Assembly: GCA_019054805.1 (NCBI GenBank) | Contig: JAHQIY010000012.1 | Span: 1,178,001-1,242,000 of the forward strand | DNA length: 64,000 nt | Direction of reading: 5' to 3' | Origin: Brachionus manjavacas | Lineage: Eukaryota; Rotifera; Eurotatoria; Ploima; Brachionidae | In this document: positions 10,529-21,049 of the stretch, one piece after another | Layout: each line of letters starts with the position of its first letter | Numbering within the stretch: position 1 is the stretch's first letter | Notes under the pieces: model-generated | The model's database searches: none | Seen by the model: only the letters and a program-made list of their open reading frames with translations | What the model was told of the DNA's origin: nothing | Translations under genes and position numbers: made by a program

Positions 10529-10781
10529 GCCACCCTCCTATTTTTTGTTGTTGACCGGGCTTGGGACCGGCTATGGCATAGTTATGGCCAAAAGAAGACT
10601 GTGGGACGTTCATCAATGAACAAGGCCACTCAACCGAGCACAATGCTGCGATCTCGACCCTGCTCACGACTAGCTTGGAACCACAAACCAAGCATATTCT
10701 CGCCTATGGGAGAATACTTAACTTTGTCTTCTTTTAATTGTGAATTTTTTTAGACTTGTCTTAGATGCTTCTTTTTTCAAA
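10529..10781 (+). repeat. Interspersed repeat R, copy 2
   Basis: Same unit as at 5768, from gccaccctcc to tgcttcttttttcaaa, differing at only a few bases. Unlike copies 1 and 3, it lacks the duplicated LRR flank, so its edges help define the repeat itself at about 250 bp. It lies 165 bp beyond the 3' end of SLC25A16. Confidence 0.85.
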
Positions 10782-10946
10782 GTTTTACGTAATAGACTGA
10801 AATTTTTTTGATAATTAAAACGATAAGTGAAAATATATATTTCTCCAAGTTCAAAGTAGAAATTGATTTTCTTTACATAAAGACATAACTTATGTCTTAT
10901 TATTTTAATGTAGATAATAAAGGAAACTTTTCTGAAAATAATTTAT

Positions 10947-11942
10947 TTATGAAATTTTAACAAATTCCCCTGTTTTTAATCCAAAAAATTTTTTACTCAA
11001 TTCGTAAAAACAAAATGAAGTGGAAACCATTGGAACGGCTCTAAGATAATTGAGGGTTATGCCCCGATAGAGGCCCTTAACAACTCCATATTTTGAATAC
11101 ACATACTTAAAGGTGTCTATGATGCCCATTTTGGTGTTGGCTTCCGATATCATGTTACTTAATTGCATGTGTCGCCGCACTACGTCTAGAGGATATGTGA
11201 TAGTCTGAGCGATTATACCAGTACAAGCACCACATAGCAATTTTCCAACCACTGTCAACTCATAATAGCTGTGTGAATCACTTTTTGAGTTTTTGTGGCC
11301 GCCTGAATTAGTCAAATATTTGTAGTGTTTTTTTAGAACAAATTTTTTGATGTGCTCAAAAGAGGAAAAAGAAATTCCAGCATATGGAACCATGCCCATA
11401 ATGGTGATCAAATAGCCGCGATAGTATGACTTGATGCTCTTACTCTCTGAGTAAATTTTTACTAAAGCATCCAGAATTCCTTTATAAACGTGTTCTCCTT
11501 TGAATTGAAATGCAAGTCGAGATCGAACTACATCCAAAGGATATGTGCAACTAACTGCAGTTATACCAGCCAGACTTCCACATGCCAGACTGTTGAGCAC
11601 ATTATTGGACTTGTGTTTGAACAATTTCTTGTTAAGCGACTTGAAAGTCTCGTAGGATGTGAATTGAAGAGCTGCGTAGGGAAATATGCGGATCATTTGT
11701 GCGCCGTTTCCTTTATACAACGCTAGAAAGCCTTCTATTTGGTATATGCGATAGAAGGACTCGAAAATGCCGAAGCCATCGTAATGTTTTGAGTGAGCTT
11801 GTTTTAAAATTTTAACTCTATCAATGGGAGCAACTAGGGTCTTTGCCACAGAGCCAGCAATGCCTCCGGACACAAACGTTCTCCAATTGAAATGCTTAAA
11901 TACCGACGAGTTTTGATTATCTGTAGATGCCATTCCAACCAA
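10947..11942 (-). CDS. SLC25A16: Mitochondrial solute carrier, SLC25A16-like
   Basis: Inner-membrane carrier of 331 residues in one exon, the usual length for SLC25. Three tandem repeats each carry the signature: PIDRVKILKQ (first), YPLDVVRSRLA (second) and YPLDVVRRHMQL (third). The stretches LVAPIDRVK, GFLALYKGNGAQMIRIFPYA and RLAFQFKGEHVYKGI resemble SLC25A16 (Graves disease carrier homologue) and its relative SLC25A42, carriers linked to CoA or adenine nucleotide transport. A Ser/His-rich insertion (about 215-228) separates repeats 2 and 3. Start: Met1 or the nearby Met4. Copies of repeat R flank the gene on both sides. Confidence 0.9.
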   Translation of the reverse strand: MVGMASTDNQNSSVFKHFNWRTFVSGGIAGSVAKTLVAPIDRVKILKQAHSKHYDGFGIFESFYRIYQIEGFLALYKGNGAQMIRIFPYAALQFTSYETFKSLNKKLFKHKSNNVLNSLACGSLAGITAVSCTYPLDVVRSRLAFQFKGEHVYKGILDALVKIYSESKSIKSYYRGYLITIMGMVPYAGISFSSFEHIKKFVLKKHYKYLTNSGGHKNSKSDSHSYYELTVVGKLLCGACTGIIAQTITYPLDVVRRHMQLSNMISEANTKMGIIDTFKYVYSKYGVVKGLYRGITLNYLRAVPMVSTSFCFYELSKKFFGLKTGEFVKIS

Positions 11943-12065
11943 CTCGAAACAAAAACCTATTTCATTATTTTTAATTTATAAATTTATGAAGTTAAATAAA
12001 TTATTTAAAGCAAGCTTTTTTTTTTTGTTAACTTATTTTAGTCTTCGCAAGGATAAAAATATTCA

Positions 12066-12749
12066 GCCACCCTCCTATTTTTTGTTGTTGACCGGGCTTG
12101 GGACCGGCTATGGCATAGTTATGGCCAAAAGAAGACTGTGGGACGTTCATCAATGAACAAGGCCACTCAACCGAGCACAATGCTGCGATCTCGACCCTGC
12201 TCACGACTAGCTTGGAACCACAAACCAAGCATATTCTCGCCTATGGCAGAATACTTAACTTTGTCTTCTTTTAATTGTGAATTTTTTTAGACTTGTCTAA
12301 GATGCTTCTTTTTTCAAATGGTCAAAATATGATTAAATGTTCAATGTTGCTTTCTTTTTTTGAAAATTGTTCAAAACCTAATTCACTCATTACGAAAAAC
12401 TTGTGATTGTTTTAAAAAAGGGTCAGTTTTTAAATTTAAAGTGAATGATCTCTATTGTAGTAATAGTCTGAATAATTGCAACAACTTTGAATATTGCATA
12501 TAATGTATTACGTAATTGAAGCACTGTACATCAAATAAATGATGTTTGTTCAAATTTCAATGAGCGTTTTGCTTAAAACAGTAATACTAACAATTACTAT
12601 TTTTTTTTATTTTTTTTTTTATTTTTTATTTTTAATGAATAAAATTTTTTTAAAAAAATAAAAAATTATGTTTTAACAGATTTTAGATTGTGTAAGTGAT
12701 CAAAGGCATCTTTTGATAATTTTTCAAATGGATTACCAAATAAATCAAG
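12066..12749 (+). repeat. Segmental duplication: repeat R copy 3 plus LRR flank
   Basis: This block matches 5768-6441 nearly base for base: first the R unit, then the decapitated LRR start, then the end of the LRR gene up to aaataaatcaag at 12738-12749. Differences are a longer poly-T/A tract near 12600-12640 and scattered substitutions. At 12750 the match to the first copy stops abruptly and resumes at 13542, which marks an insertion. Confidence 0.88.
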
Positions 12750-13541
12750 ATCTACATTAACATTCTTCAATTCAATAAAATTCATTATTAGATTTGTCAT
12801 CACCAAGTCCTTAAAATTAACATAACAAAAAAAGAAAATTTCGTTAAAGCTGATTTTACTTTTTCTGGTATTTGTAACCTTAAGCATGTGAAACATTTGT
12901 CATAATTGCACAAGTCTCTTTATTTGAAAATTTAAAATTTTTTAAATTTTTAATTTAGAATTTACTCTAAATAAGAAATAATGGACTTTGAAATGAACTG
13001 ATTTGTGATAACTAGCTTTCCAATATAGTTGTCACCGAAAAAACGGTTTTGTTGGTATTCTCTGGCAATAAGAAAACAAAATTGCGCACTGGATGAGCCA
13101 TCAGGTGCAGACCGGGATTGAAGATTGCCAAAATGGATTTTATCTATTATGCTGAAAAACTTTTCTTGTTGAATTTTTTGTTTTTGGTTTATTTTTTCAT
13201 TTTGTTTTGATTCTTCGATGATTTTAGTGATTTTGTTTTTCAATTCTAAGTAATAGTTTTGAATAGAAGTTTGTGATTTTTTGTCCATTTTTATTAAAAA
13301 TTAAATTTTAAATTTTTGAAAAAATAAAATAAAATTCTTCTTAAAATAGAAATATTAAAATAATTAGTTTATTTTTAAAACAAATTTTCAAAATATTCAA
13401 AATCTTCAAAGTGATCTAACGTTTGATAAATTATTATTAATTATTAATTATTATTATTATTTTCATTTTTATGAATCATCTCATAGTACCAGGATCAGAG
13501 CATAAATTTTGTGAAATTAAAAATCAAATAAATAAATCAAG
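12750..13541. other. 792-bp insertion in the LRR copy, bounded by a 12-bp direct repeat
   Basis: The words aaataaatcaag at 12738-12749 and 13530-13541 flank this segment, as a target-site duplication would. Compared with the intact LRR gene, removing one word and the segment restores continuity. The segment has no inverted ends, but its 3' side ends in aaataaataaatcaag, which could be the tail of a retroposed copy. It contains the small minus-strand frame at 12962-13288. Confidence 0.6.
12962..13288 (-). CDS. Hypothetical 108-residue protein inside the insertion
   Basis: A minus-strand frame whose N-terminal half is Lys/Gln/Glu-rich and coiled-coil-like (KNKITKIIEESKQNEKINQK), followed by a less biased part ending ISYLE. 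No recognised domain. It lies wholly in the inserted segment, so it may be a cargo or host-gene fragment rather than a resident gene. Confidence 0.3.
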   Translation of the reverse strand: MDKKSQTSIQNYYLELKNKITKIIEESKQNEKINQKQKIQQEKFFSIIDKIHFGNLQSRSAPDGSSSAQFCFLIAREYQQNRFFGDNYIGKLVITNQFISKSIISYLE

Positions 13542-13557
13542 AGCTATTAGATTATTT

Positions 13558-16500
13558 CAGACTTGTACAAAAGTCACGAAAAAAAGTCTCAACAAGTCAT
13601 TAAAAAGTCAAAGTCAAGAATTTGACTTTAAAAATTTAAAAAGTACAAGTCTTGACTTTGTAACTTTAAAGTTATTATTAATTTATTTAAAGAAATTAAT
13701 TATTGATTAAAAAATATATTACGTTACAATTTTCACTCATTTTTAATTTTCATTTTGAGTTCAATTTATTTAGCTTATATCAGAATATAAAAGATAGGGA
13801 AGTACGGCTTTATAATTGCGAGTAAGATTATTTGACTTAATACTCGAACGTGCGTTCATCGAACAGTTTTTTTTAAATTAGCATTTTATAATCAAAAAGT
13901 TAGCGTCTATTAAGCCAAAAATTGTCACTATAAATAAAAGAGATTTACTAAAATATTGCTTATTTATAAAATTGGTATTTACTATTTCTTTTTTAATTTT
14001 CTATAAAATTGAGCTTTGATTATTATTTATTTATTCTTATCTTATTTAACTTTAGAGAATTTTAAACACGATTTTAAAAATAAAAATGAATATTGATATT
14101 CAAATTAAGAAATATGAAATTTTGAAGACTTGTTTTACGGATTTTACAGTCGAAAGTAAACATTTAAATAATAATAATAATTTTTTTATAAATTCTTTTG
14201 AACAGAAAACAATGAAAAAATCATTGTTTCAAGATCTGGTGTGTGTATCACTTGCAAAATCAAAATTACTGACATAAAGACCAATACATTGAATTTAATA
14301 CGACACACGAAAAAATGTAATCTACAGTATTATAAAGAATTCAATCAGAAAAAGAATAGAAGAAAACAAGTTTGCGAAACTGACAAAAAAAAGAAATTAA
14401 ATCAAGAAAACATAACTTTCTTTATATTTAAATATCTAATTATCGGATGTAGCTTGCCATTTCGACTAGGAGAAAGTGATGGTAATTAGAATTTTTTTCT
14501 TATTTTGTAAAATTAAGTTGATTTTTTTAAACTTTTAATTATGCTCCTAATTTTATTGATTATTATTGCAACCTTAATAACTAAATTGATCTTATTATTA
14601 AAATTTAGGTCTCAAATGTTCATGTCTTTGGTTTGTGACAAATGGAAACCATGTACAAGGACGTCATTAAATAAGCTTCAAAGAGAAGCTTACAAAACCT
14701 TATGTTTCGTTTTAAAGCAAAATTTAGAATGTGCAAGATTTTTATCGCTAACAGTAGATATTTGGTCTGATAGAAGATTAAGATCTTTTCGGGGAGTGAC
14801 TGCTGATTTTATTGATAGCGAATTTAAATTCAAGACGTTAGTAATTGCATGTAAAAATATCAAAGATTGCACTGGCTTTAATATTAAAAAAGAGTTGGAT
14901 AAAATTCTAGACCAATTTAATATAAAGTATTTTAGCTGTTTAAACATTGAAAATAAATTAATTTACTTGATTAAACAGAGAAAAAATTGTTAAAATTGTT
15001 ACAGATAATGGCTCGAGTATGGTAAAATTTGGAAAACTAAATGATTTAGGTAATAAATAAATACCTTTTGACTAACTCGAACTTTAGTTTATTAAATTTA
15101 ATTAAAAATTCTAAAACATTGAAATTTTTAATTTTTTATAATTTAGTTGGTGACTATGAATTCAGTCTAGAAGAGATTGAATCAAGCCAAAATAATTACG
15201 GTTCCTCAGAAGAAGATGATGATGAATTAACAAGTTCAGATGAAGAGGAAACAAATTCAAATTTAATCGATACTTTTTGCGAATTTATCCCAAACGAAAA
15301 AACTCATTCACGCTGTTTCGCTCATTCATTTCAACTTGTGGTAAAAAATAGCTTGAAATAAATTAATAATATTCGGAAGCTCCTCTCTAAATGTTACAAA
15401 ATATCAGCAAAATATCGGCAAAAAAAGGTTTTTGCAAATTTTTTGGAAGAAAAGAATTACAATGCCATAACCAAACCAATTAAAATTCGATGGAACAGTT
15501 AAATCGAATGTTTAAAATCAATTTGTAGAATAAAGTTGAACGATCTAAATGAAGGTCTCGAAAAAATTGAATCCAGGAATATTTCTTTGACTCAAAATGA
15601 CTATTAGACATTGTGAATATCCTAGAGCCTTTCGAATATGTTTCAAATAAGATACAAGGTAATAAATATTTAAAATCGTATCGTTTTTTAAATTAATTTA
15701 AATATAAAAAGGTGAAAACTATTATACAATAAGCTTAGTTCTCCCTAGTTTGTTTCAGCTAATTAATGATCTCAAACAATATGAACCTAAAAACAAGAAT
15801 CTTTTAGCATTTAGACAAGAATTAGAATCTCAATTGAGATTTCGTTTTAAGTCAATATTTGTAAATATCGAAAATCCATCTACTTTAGATGAAAACGGAA
15901 AAGATTTTTCACCCTATATATCATCCTTTTTAGACCCATTTTTTAAAAATGAGTGGATATTGAGTGTCGATATAGACGAGGTAAAAAAATTTAGAATTTT
16001 AAATAAATTCAAAAACCAACTCATTCAAGAATTTTCAAAAATGAGAACTAAAATTAAAATGTAGCGTCGAACAATGATGATTTCAATTTAACGTTAATGA
16101 ATCTCAGGCTAGAGAGCACACTTCTTCAAGTTCAAATAGACGGCCTTTAAGTACAATCAGCAATGAATCCGATTCAAGCGTCCTAAAATCACCATTAAAA
16201 CGAGGGAAATTTTTTAGTTTCGCAAAAAAAACCCGAGTACTGAAGGTGTGCAATCTAACGATCAAGAATGACAGTAAAAAATTTAGAAAAACTACACTTT
16301 AGCGGTGTAATTTTGATCTTTTATAGATTAAAGTTAAAACTATACATTTTTTAAATAAAAGTTATCTTTAAGTTAAATAAAAAATTCCTAAAATTCTTAA
16401 TTACTTTATTTTGATAAAATATATGAAATTAAATAAGTAGATGAAATGAAAATATTTTTTTATTAATAATATTTCTTAATCAATAATTAATTTCTTTAAA

Positions 16501-16577
16501 TAAATTAAAAATAACTTTAAAGTTACTAAGTCAAGACTTTGACTTGACTTAAGACTTGTGACTTTTAAACAACTCTG
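13558..16577 (+). mobile_element. hAT-superfamily DNA transposon, 3020 bp, with exact 8-bp target duplication
   Basis: The ends are imperfect inverted repeats: CAGACTTGTACAAAAGTCA at the left and, on the other strand, CAGAGTTGTTTAAAAGTCA at the right, the CAGxxTTG form typical of hAT elements. Inside both ends the words gactt/aagtc and a longer block (aagttattattaatttattt at the left, complementary to 16483-16520) pair. The host word gattattt occurs at 13550-13557 and 16578-16585, a perfect 8-bp duplication as hAT transposases make. Deleting the element and one duplicate rejoins the LRR reading frame region, which confirms the boundaries. Confidence 0.96.
14086..16064 (+). pseudogene. hAT transposase, interrupted
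   Basis: Pieces in order: a BED-type zinc finger near 14230-14320 (CITCK...LIRHTKKC); the start of the RNase H-like domain with SLTVDIWSDRRLRSFRG (first catalytic Asp) at about 14745-14800; KIVTDNGSSMVKF (second Asp) near 14990-15030; RCFAHSFQLVVKNSL near 15310; RWNS near 15490; and LDPFFKNEW near 15930. Short introns at about 14480-14608 (GT..AG) and before 14965 are plausible. In-frame stops follow KNSLK and RWNS, and the C-terminal dimerisation segment is not seen. The copy is probably recently dead. Confidence 0.8.
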
Positions 16578-16670
16578 GATTATTTAATCCGGAAAATGTT
16601 TAACTTGAACTAATTTCTTTTATTTTATTTAGAGACAAATCCAGACTTTCTAGTTTTTTCATATTCTGAG

Positions 16671-17216
16671 TTTTCAAAGCTTATCAATAGTTTGTTTTTC
16701 ATTAATTTTTTGAAAAATAAAGTTTGGTTCATTTAAAATTTTTATCAAAAAAATTTAATGAAAAATTAAATTTTTTTATTTTTAAATTAGTTTTTTATTT
16801 TTCTTATTTTTTGTGTAAATTTTTTTATTTTTTATTTGTATTTAATTTTTGCATTCAGTTTGTTTTTGTGGTACAAAAACAACAGTAAACTTGTTTAAAC
16901 TTTTTTAAACTTTCTCAAATGTCTAAAAAAAGTCGTGTTCAGCACTCTTTTCTAGGTTTAAGTGATAATCTCAACTTAAAAATTTATGAAAACAGAATAT
17001 TCTCGAATACATATTTAGTAATGTCGAACACTAATCAAAAAACAGGTTGGCAGGATTCATTGTTTTCCTGACTAGTGGAGGAATACATAGAAAGTTTCGA
17101 ATCAAGATATATTGAACACCCGACTCCATTGTGTAATTGCTTCGTAACTATTTCCTCTATTTTTCCTGAAGCTTCAACTATGAAAACATATGTCACATAT
17201 AACACTCTAGGACAAT
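16671..17216 (+). mobile_element. AT-rich spacer and start of a LINE family A 3' fragment
   Basis: From about 17050 the frame reads WQDSLF, then SGGIHRKFRIKIY in one frame and VEEYIESFESRYIEHPTPLC in the next. These are the last residues of the LINE open frame seen at 35463-36101. The preceding 380 bp are AT-rich with no gene. The fragment continues after the MITE at 17217-17364. Confidence 0.6.
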
Positions 17217-17364
17217 ATATGGCAAGTTTTTTTTTCTATTTAACTTTTTTGAAATTTTGAAATTACGTTGTTCATTAAAAGTCAATACTTAAGCATGTTA
17301 AATTTGAAATATAATTACGCAATTAATTTTAGAAATGTAAAATAGGAAAAAAAACTTGCCATAT
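17217..17364. mobile_element. MITE family M1, copy 1, inserted in a LINE
   Basis: The palindromic ends atatggcaagttttttttt and its complement ending cttgccatat enclose about 145 bp. The same family, with the internal words taacatgctta and aatttcaaaaaa in related copies, occurs at 30062-30190 and 44468-44625. The LINE tail resumes after it (ttctgaaggagctctagctc at about 17430), so the MITE landed in an existing LINE. Confidence 0.8.
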
Positions 17365-17485
17365 GCCTTTTAAATTTTCTTCCCATTCTATTCTAGCTTA
17401 TTAACTTAATTTTAATTTTTTTTTTAGATTATTCTGAAGGAGCTCTAGCTCGGTACAGAAAACAAATAAATAAACAAAATGAATA
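17365..17485 (+). mobile_element. LINE family A 3' terminus
   Basis: The words gaaggagctctagctcggta and cagaaaacaaataaataaac mark the 3' untranslated end and short-repeat tail of family A. The same tail closes the copies at 36290, 43010 and, inverted, 36785, 39125, 39540, 46880 and 58190. This tail is the best diagnostic of the family in the window. Confidence 0.8.
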
Positions 17486-17558
17486 AATAATCGTTCAAAA
17501 TTAACAAGTCTAAGTCCGGACTTGAATTTGGGACTTAAAAAGAACTCTGGGAAAAAAT

Positions 17559-18228
17559 CAGACTTGTTTATAAGTCACAGTTTTTAGGCTAAGTCACAAA
17601 AATTTAAGTCAAAGTTTTTACTTGAACTAAATTATTTTTTATAATTAAAAATCATAAAAATCGTAAAATGTTAAAAAATTAAATTCTATTTCTTTACACC
17701 TATTTATACACCTATCACCTATTTATAAATGAGCGTTATTCAAAGAAATATATTTTTTGTCTGAAGGCTGAACCTTATGCATAAATGCGGTATATTTACA
17801 TTTCGACAAGTAAATTTGGAAAAAATAGTTTTCGACAACTTAATTTCGACAAATAAAAATAAAGAAAATTAATTTTCGAATAATATGTATTCGACAAAAC
17901 TTGACAAGATTTTTTTTGCATGTGTTTTTTTATTTTATTTTATTATGGATGATTTAGTTAACTCAATTAATAACTTAAGCCTTGTAACATTATTTTGGAA
18001 GAACGCATAAATCAAATTTTAAATAATTATAATGATCAAGATATTTATCAAAACTTAACTAATTTATCTAAATTAATTCAAAGTAGCAGATTCCATAAAT
18101 GCAGATAACTCTGACCGATATAATTTTAAGATTATGGTTTATTTAGAAATTTATTTCATTAAAAAAAAAATTTTAGTCATTGACTTGACTTGACTTAAGA
18201 CTTCTGACTTAAAAACAAGTCCGGAAAA
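17559..18228. mobile_element. Non-autonomous hAT-like element related to the 13558 transposon
   Basis: It starts CAGACTTGTTTATAAGTCAC and ends with gacttaaaaacaagtccgg, near-complements of each other. Both ends are packed with aagtc/gactt words as in the autonomous copy at 13558-16577. The inside is AT-rich with no transposase. The flanks are A/T runs, so the target duplication cannot be read. A further fragment of the same family ends just before it at about 17500-17548. Confidence 0.6.
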
Positions 18229-18359
18229 AATTTAAAAGAATTTAAAAATAAAATATAAAGAAAAATGCAATAGATAAATTTTAAAAAAAAGAGTGACAGC
18301 TAACAAATTTTAAAATTAGAGTTTAGAAAGCAAAGAACAAGTAATAAGTTGGCAAATTC

Positions 18360-18615
18360 TTGATTCAAAATATTCTTCCACAAGTCTTACCACAAATGAA
18401 AAAGCATGACTTAGTCTTGTCCTTACATATCTCTCATTCAAATAAAAATGCCGCTTTGAGGTTGTTAGTAGTTTGAGTTAATTGAAAACTTCATGGTGCA
18501 TAATATCGGAGGGACATCAAGTTCTAGACTTAAGATAGATCTAAATGCTGAGTTTTGAATAATTTGTAATTTTTTAATGTAATTTTCTGATAAAGAATTC
18601 AAATAGAACAAAATT
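18360..18615 (-). mobile_element. LINE family A fragment
   Basis: On the minus strand it matches the C-terminal part of the family A protein, from the region encoding LNSLSE.. through SIRS..KLD to LFE..ERYVR. It is heavily mutated and lacks the 3' tail. It lies about 180 bp upstream of WBP11. Confidence 0.65.
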
Positions 18616-18798
18616 TGCCCAAATTTGTAAAACTTTCACTGTAAAACAAATAAAATTTGATAAAAATAAATTTTTTAAATAATGTTCAAGCCCAAATGTA
18701 AAATTAATTTTGTTAATCAAAAAAAAAAAATAAAAATAAAAATAATATTTATACAAGTTCACAAGCGAAAAGTATGAATAAGTAATTATACAAAAAAA

Positions 18799-19941
18799 AT
18801 GGGTAAAAGATCAACAAGCAGTACCAAATCGGGTAAATTCATGAACCCAACTGACCAGGCTCGAAAGCAAGAGAGGCGAAAAGAGCTAAAAAAGAATAAA
18901 CTACAGCGAAAATTAGTGCGCGAATCAGTCATTAAACAAAAAGACCCGAAGCAAATTTTGGCCAGTTTAGACGACTTGGACCGGCTCGAATATGACCCCA
19001 ACACACCACCACCCTACTCTACCATTGTTATCCAAGAAAAGCGCAGAAAACTCAAATCCGAGCTGAGGCAAATAATCAACTACTTTAGCAAGGAGGACCC
19101 TAAATTGTCCTATGAACTCAGACAAATGGAAAGCGACTATGACAAAAGATCACAAGAGCAAAAAATCTTCCACCAGTCCATTCTACAGGCCAAAAAGGTC
19201 AAAGTTGATGACATACCTTTACCAGACACAGACCAGCCAGCAGATCCGACGCCATTTCTCTTCCCCTTCGGAATGCCACCTCCCCCACCGGTCACAACTA
19301 ACACTCCAAAAAGTATCCTCAAATCAAATGAATTTGTTATGCCCAAATTTCCCAAAGAACCACCAGGACCCCCGTCGGGACCACCGCCCGACTTGTCAGA
19401 GTTTCATCTTGACGATGACGAATTTGAACTTGGTCTTACTGTGCATGATAAAATTCCCAGCGATGACAGGAGTAAGAAAATTCGCTTTGCTCCAGAACCA
19501 GTTCACCCTGTTTCATCAATTGTGCCGCCACCACCGCCACCAGTCATTCCTGCCTATGCCCCACCAGCTCAGCTCAAACAACCAGTCTACAGTCCAGCGT
19601 TACAGGCCAAAATACAGCAGCAAGCACAACTGGTCAAACAACAGATTTATCAGCAGAGTTTACAGCAGCAGAGTTTACAGCAGCAGAGTCAGACCGGAGG
19701 CCAGTTGACCATTGAAGCTAAGCCTGTGCTGCGTAACAAGGCAGCTGAAGTGACAAAATTTGTGCCCACTAGTGTAATTGTAAAAAGACCGGGCCAAGAG
19801 CAGCCAAAACACGAACACACACGGCCTTACGACTACACATCCCACTACGAAACTCCAAAACAAACTGCCCCAAGCAGTTCCACTAAATCAACTGATGCCG
19901 CATACGAGGAATTCATGAAAGAAGTTTCTGGATTGTTATAA
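18799..19941 (+). CDS. WBP11: WW domain-binding protein 11 (splicing factor)
   Basis: A single-exon protein of 380 residues. The N-terminus MGRRSTSS-like (here MGKRSTSSTKSGKFMNPTDQ) followed by ARKQERRKELKKNKLQRK is the strongly conserved start of WBP11/NPWBP, and the Lys/Arg-rich part also serves as nuclear signal. A coiled-coil region with KEDPKLSYELRQMESDYDK follows, then IPLPD, proline-rich WW ligands (FGMPPPPPVT, PPGPPSGPPPDLSEF, IVPPPPPPVIP), a Gln-rich repeat (QQSLQQQSLQQQS) and a C-terminal AYEEFMKEVSGLL block typical of the family. In animals the protein binds PQBP1 and other WW proteins, acts in pre-mRNA splicing and binds PP1. It is shorter than the human form (about 640), chiefly in the proline-rich part. 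A poly(A) signal aataaa lies near 19982. Confidence 0.95.
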   Translation: MGKRSTSSTKSGKFMNPTDQARKQERRKELKKNKLQRKLVRESVIKQKDPKQILASLDDLDRLEYDPNTPPPYSTIVIQEKRRKLKSELRQIINYFSKEDPKLSYELRQMESDYDKRSQEQKIFHQSILQAKKVKVDDIPLPDTDQPADPTPFLFPFGMPPPPPVTTNTPKSILKSNEFVMPKFPKEPPGPPSGPPPDLSEFHLDDDEFELGLTVHDKIPSDDRSKKIRFAPEPVHPVSSIVPPPPPPVIPAYAPPAQLKQPVYSPALQAKIQQQAQLVKQQIYQQSLQQQSLQQQSQTGGQLTIEAKPVLRNKAAEVTKFVPTSVIVKRPGQEQPKHEHTRPYDYTSHYETPKQTAPSSSTKSTDAAYEEFMKEVSGLL

Positions 19942-20758
19942 GATTTTTTTTATTCTAAATTTAACTGTTGTATTTTGTATGATAATAAAAAATTTTAAAT
20001 GATAACTACTTTTTAAAAGTGAATAAACAGCAAAAAATAATTTTAAAAAAATTAAATTTTTACATTGTGAAAAACTGAAGTGAAATTTAAAATCAAGTTT
20101 TTTAAGGAATAGAAACAATTTTTTTGATCGCATTCCTGAATTTTTTTTATATAACTTTTATTAATGGTCTTTATTTATTTTTGAATAAAATACCTAACCA
20201 TTAAATTAAATTTTGTGTTTCATAATACATCTTTGGTAGGTTTTATTAAGTTTTTTATCGAAAATATTAAGCGTCTTTAAAAATTACCGCTTTTTAGATT
20301 TTAGTCTTGTGATTTTATCAAATTAACTCATTCATTAGGCTTTTGAACTTAATTTGAAACAATTTTTGACACTGAATAAATTTTAGTTAAATTAAAAATT
20401 TCCTTAAAAAATCATTAAAAAATCATCAAAATTTTTATGATTTTATGAGCAAACTTTTTTGCGAAAATATTATTAGGAATATTTTCCTCAGAAAATCATC
20501 AAAGTTTTATGATTTTATCAGGAAACTTTTCGAAAAAAGAAATTGCAGATATTTTCCTTTGACAATCATTAAAAAATCATTTAAATTTTGTGCAAAAAAT
20601 TATGAAAATTTTTTTCACATTTAATTTTTGAATTTTCTAAAATAATGTTTTTTTTCTATATATAAATATTGAGAATAATTTAAAACAACTTTAAATGTTA
20701 ATGATCTTACTGTTGCTAATGTTTTACCAAATAATTATATTAAGGGTATATTATTTTA
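19942..20758. other. Spacer after WBP11 with a degenerate tandem duplication
   Basis: No gene. The word aaaatcatcaaa.ttttatgattttat with aaactttt after it occurs at about 20421 and 20495, an imperfect 75-bp tandem duplication. A third weaker copy starts near 20560. The remainder is AT-rich. Confidence 0.4.
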
Positions 20759-20965
20759 GTCAAATTTTTCAAAGGTATGTCAAATTTAAAAAAATTATTT
20801 TGTCAAATTTTATTCGATAATTTGTCAAATTTTAATATGTCAAATTAAAAATAAGAACGTCAAATATTATGTTTTTTTGTCAAATTTATTAAAGAAATGT
20901 CAAATTAGAAAGTATCAAATTTTTTTGATAACAGTCAAATTTTCGTCAAAAAAAAAGTCAAATAT
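20759..20965. repeat. Quasi-periodic gtcaaa array
   Basis: The word gtcaaa occurs at 20759, 20779, 20802, 20824, 20839, 20859, 20879, 20899, 20934, 20945 and 20957. Most steps are 20-23 bp, with AT-rich filler between. It sits about 100 bp from the 3' end of a Mutator-type transposase remnant, so it may be that element's subterminal region. Similar looser gtcaatt arrays flank debris at 61500-61680 and 62400-62460. Confidence 0.7.
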
Positions 20966-21049
20966 TCAACAAAAAAAAGAGAAAAATATTCAAAAAAAAA
21001 GTTAATTTATTTAAATGTAAAAGGTTAAACTTACTTTGCCAATGCTTTA

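Larger units (their letters stand above)
12662..16670 (-). pseudogene. Broken second copy of the LRR gene
   Basis: Read on the minus strand, pieces of the gene at 6355-6870 occur at 16586-16670 (degenerate), then 13542-13557, then 12749-12662. They are separated by the hAT element (13558-16577) and by the insertion 12750-13541. The last piece keeps the C-terminal LRR (LDLFGNPFEKLSKDAFDHLH) and the stop. The 5' part beyond about 16670 is gone. The copy cannot make the protein. Confidence 0.85.

Noticed and set aside
17559-18228. Target duplication of the hAT-like element
   Set aside because: Flanks are A/T runs where any 8-bp match is uninformative.
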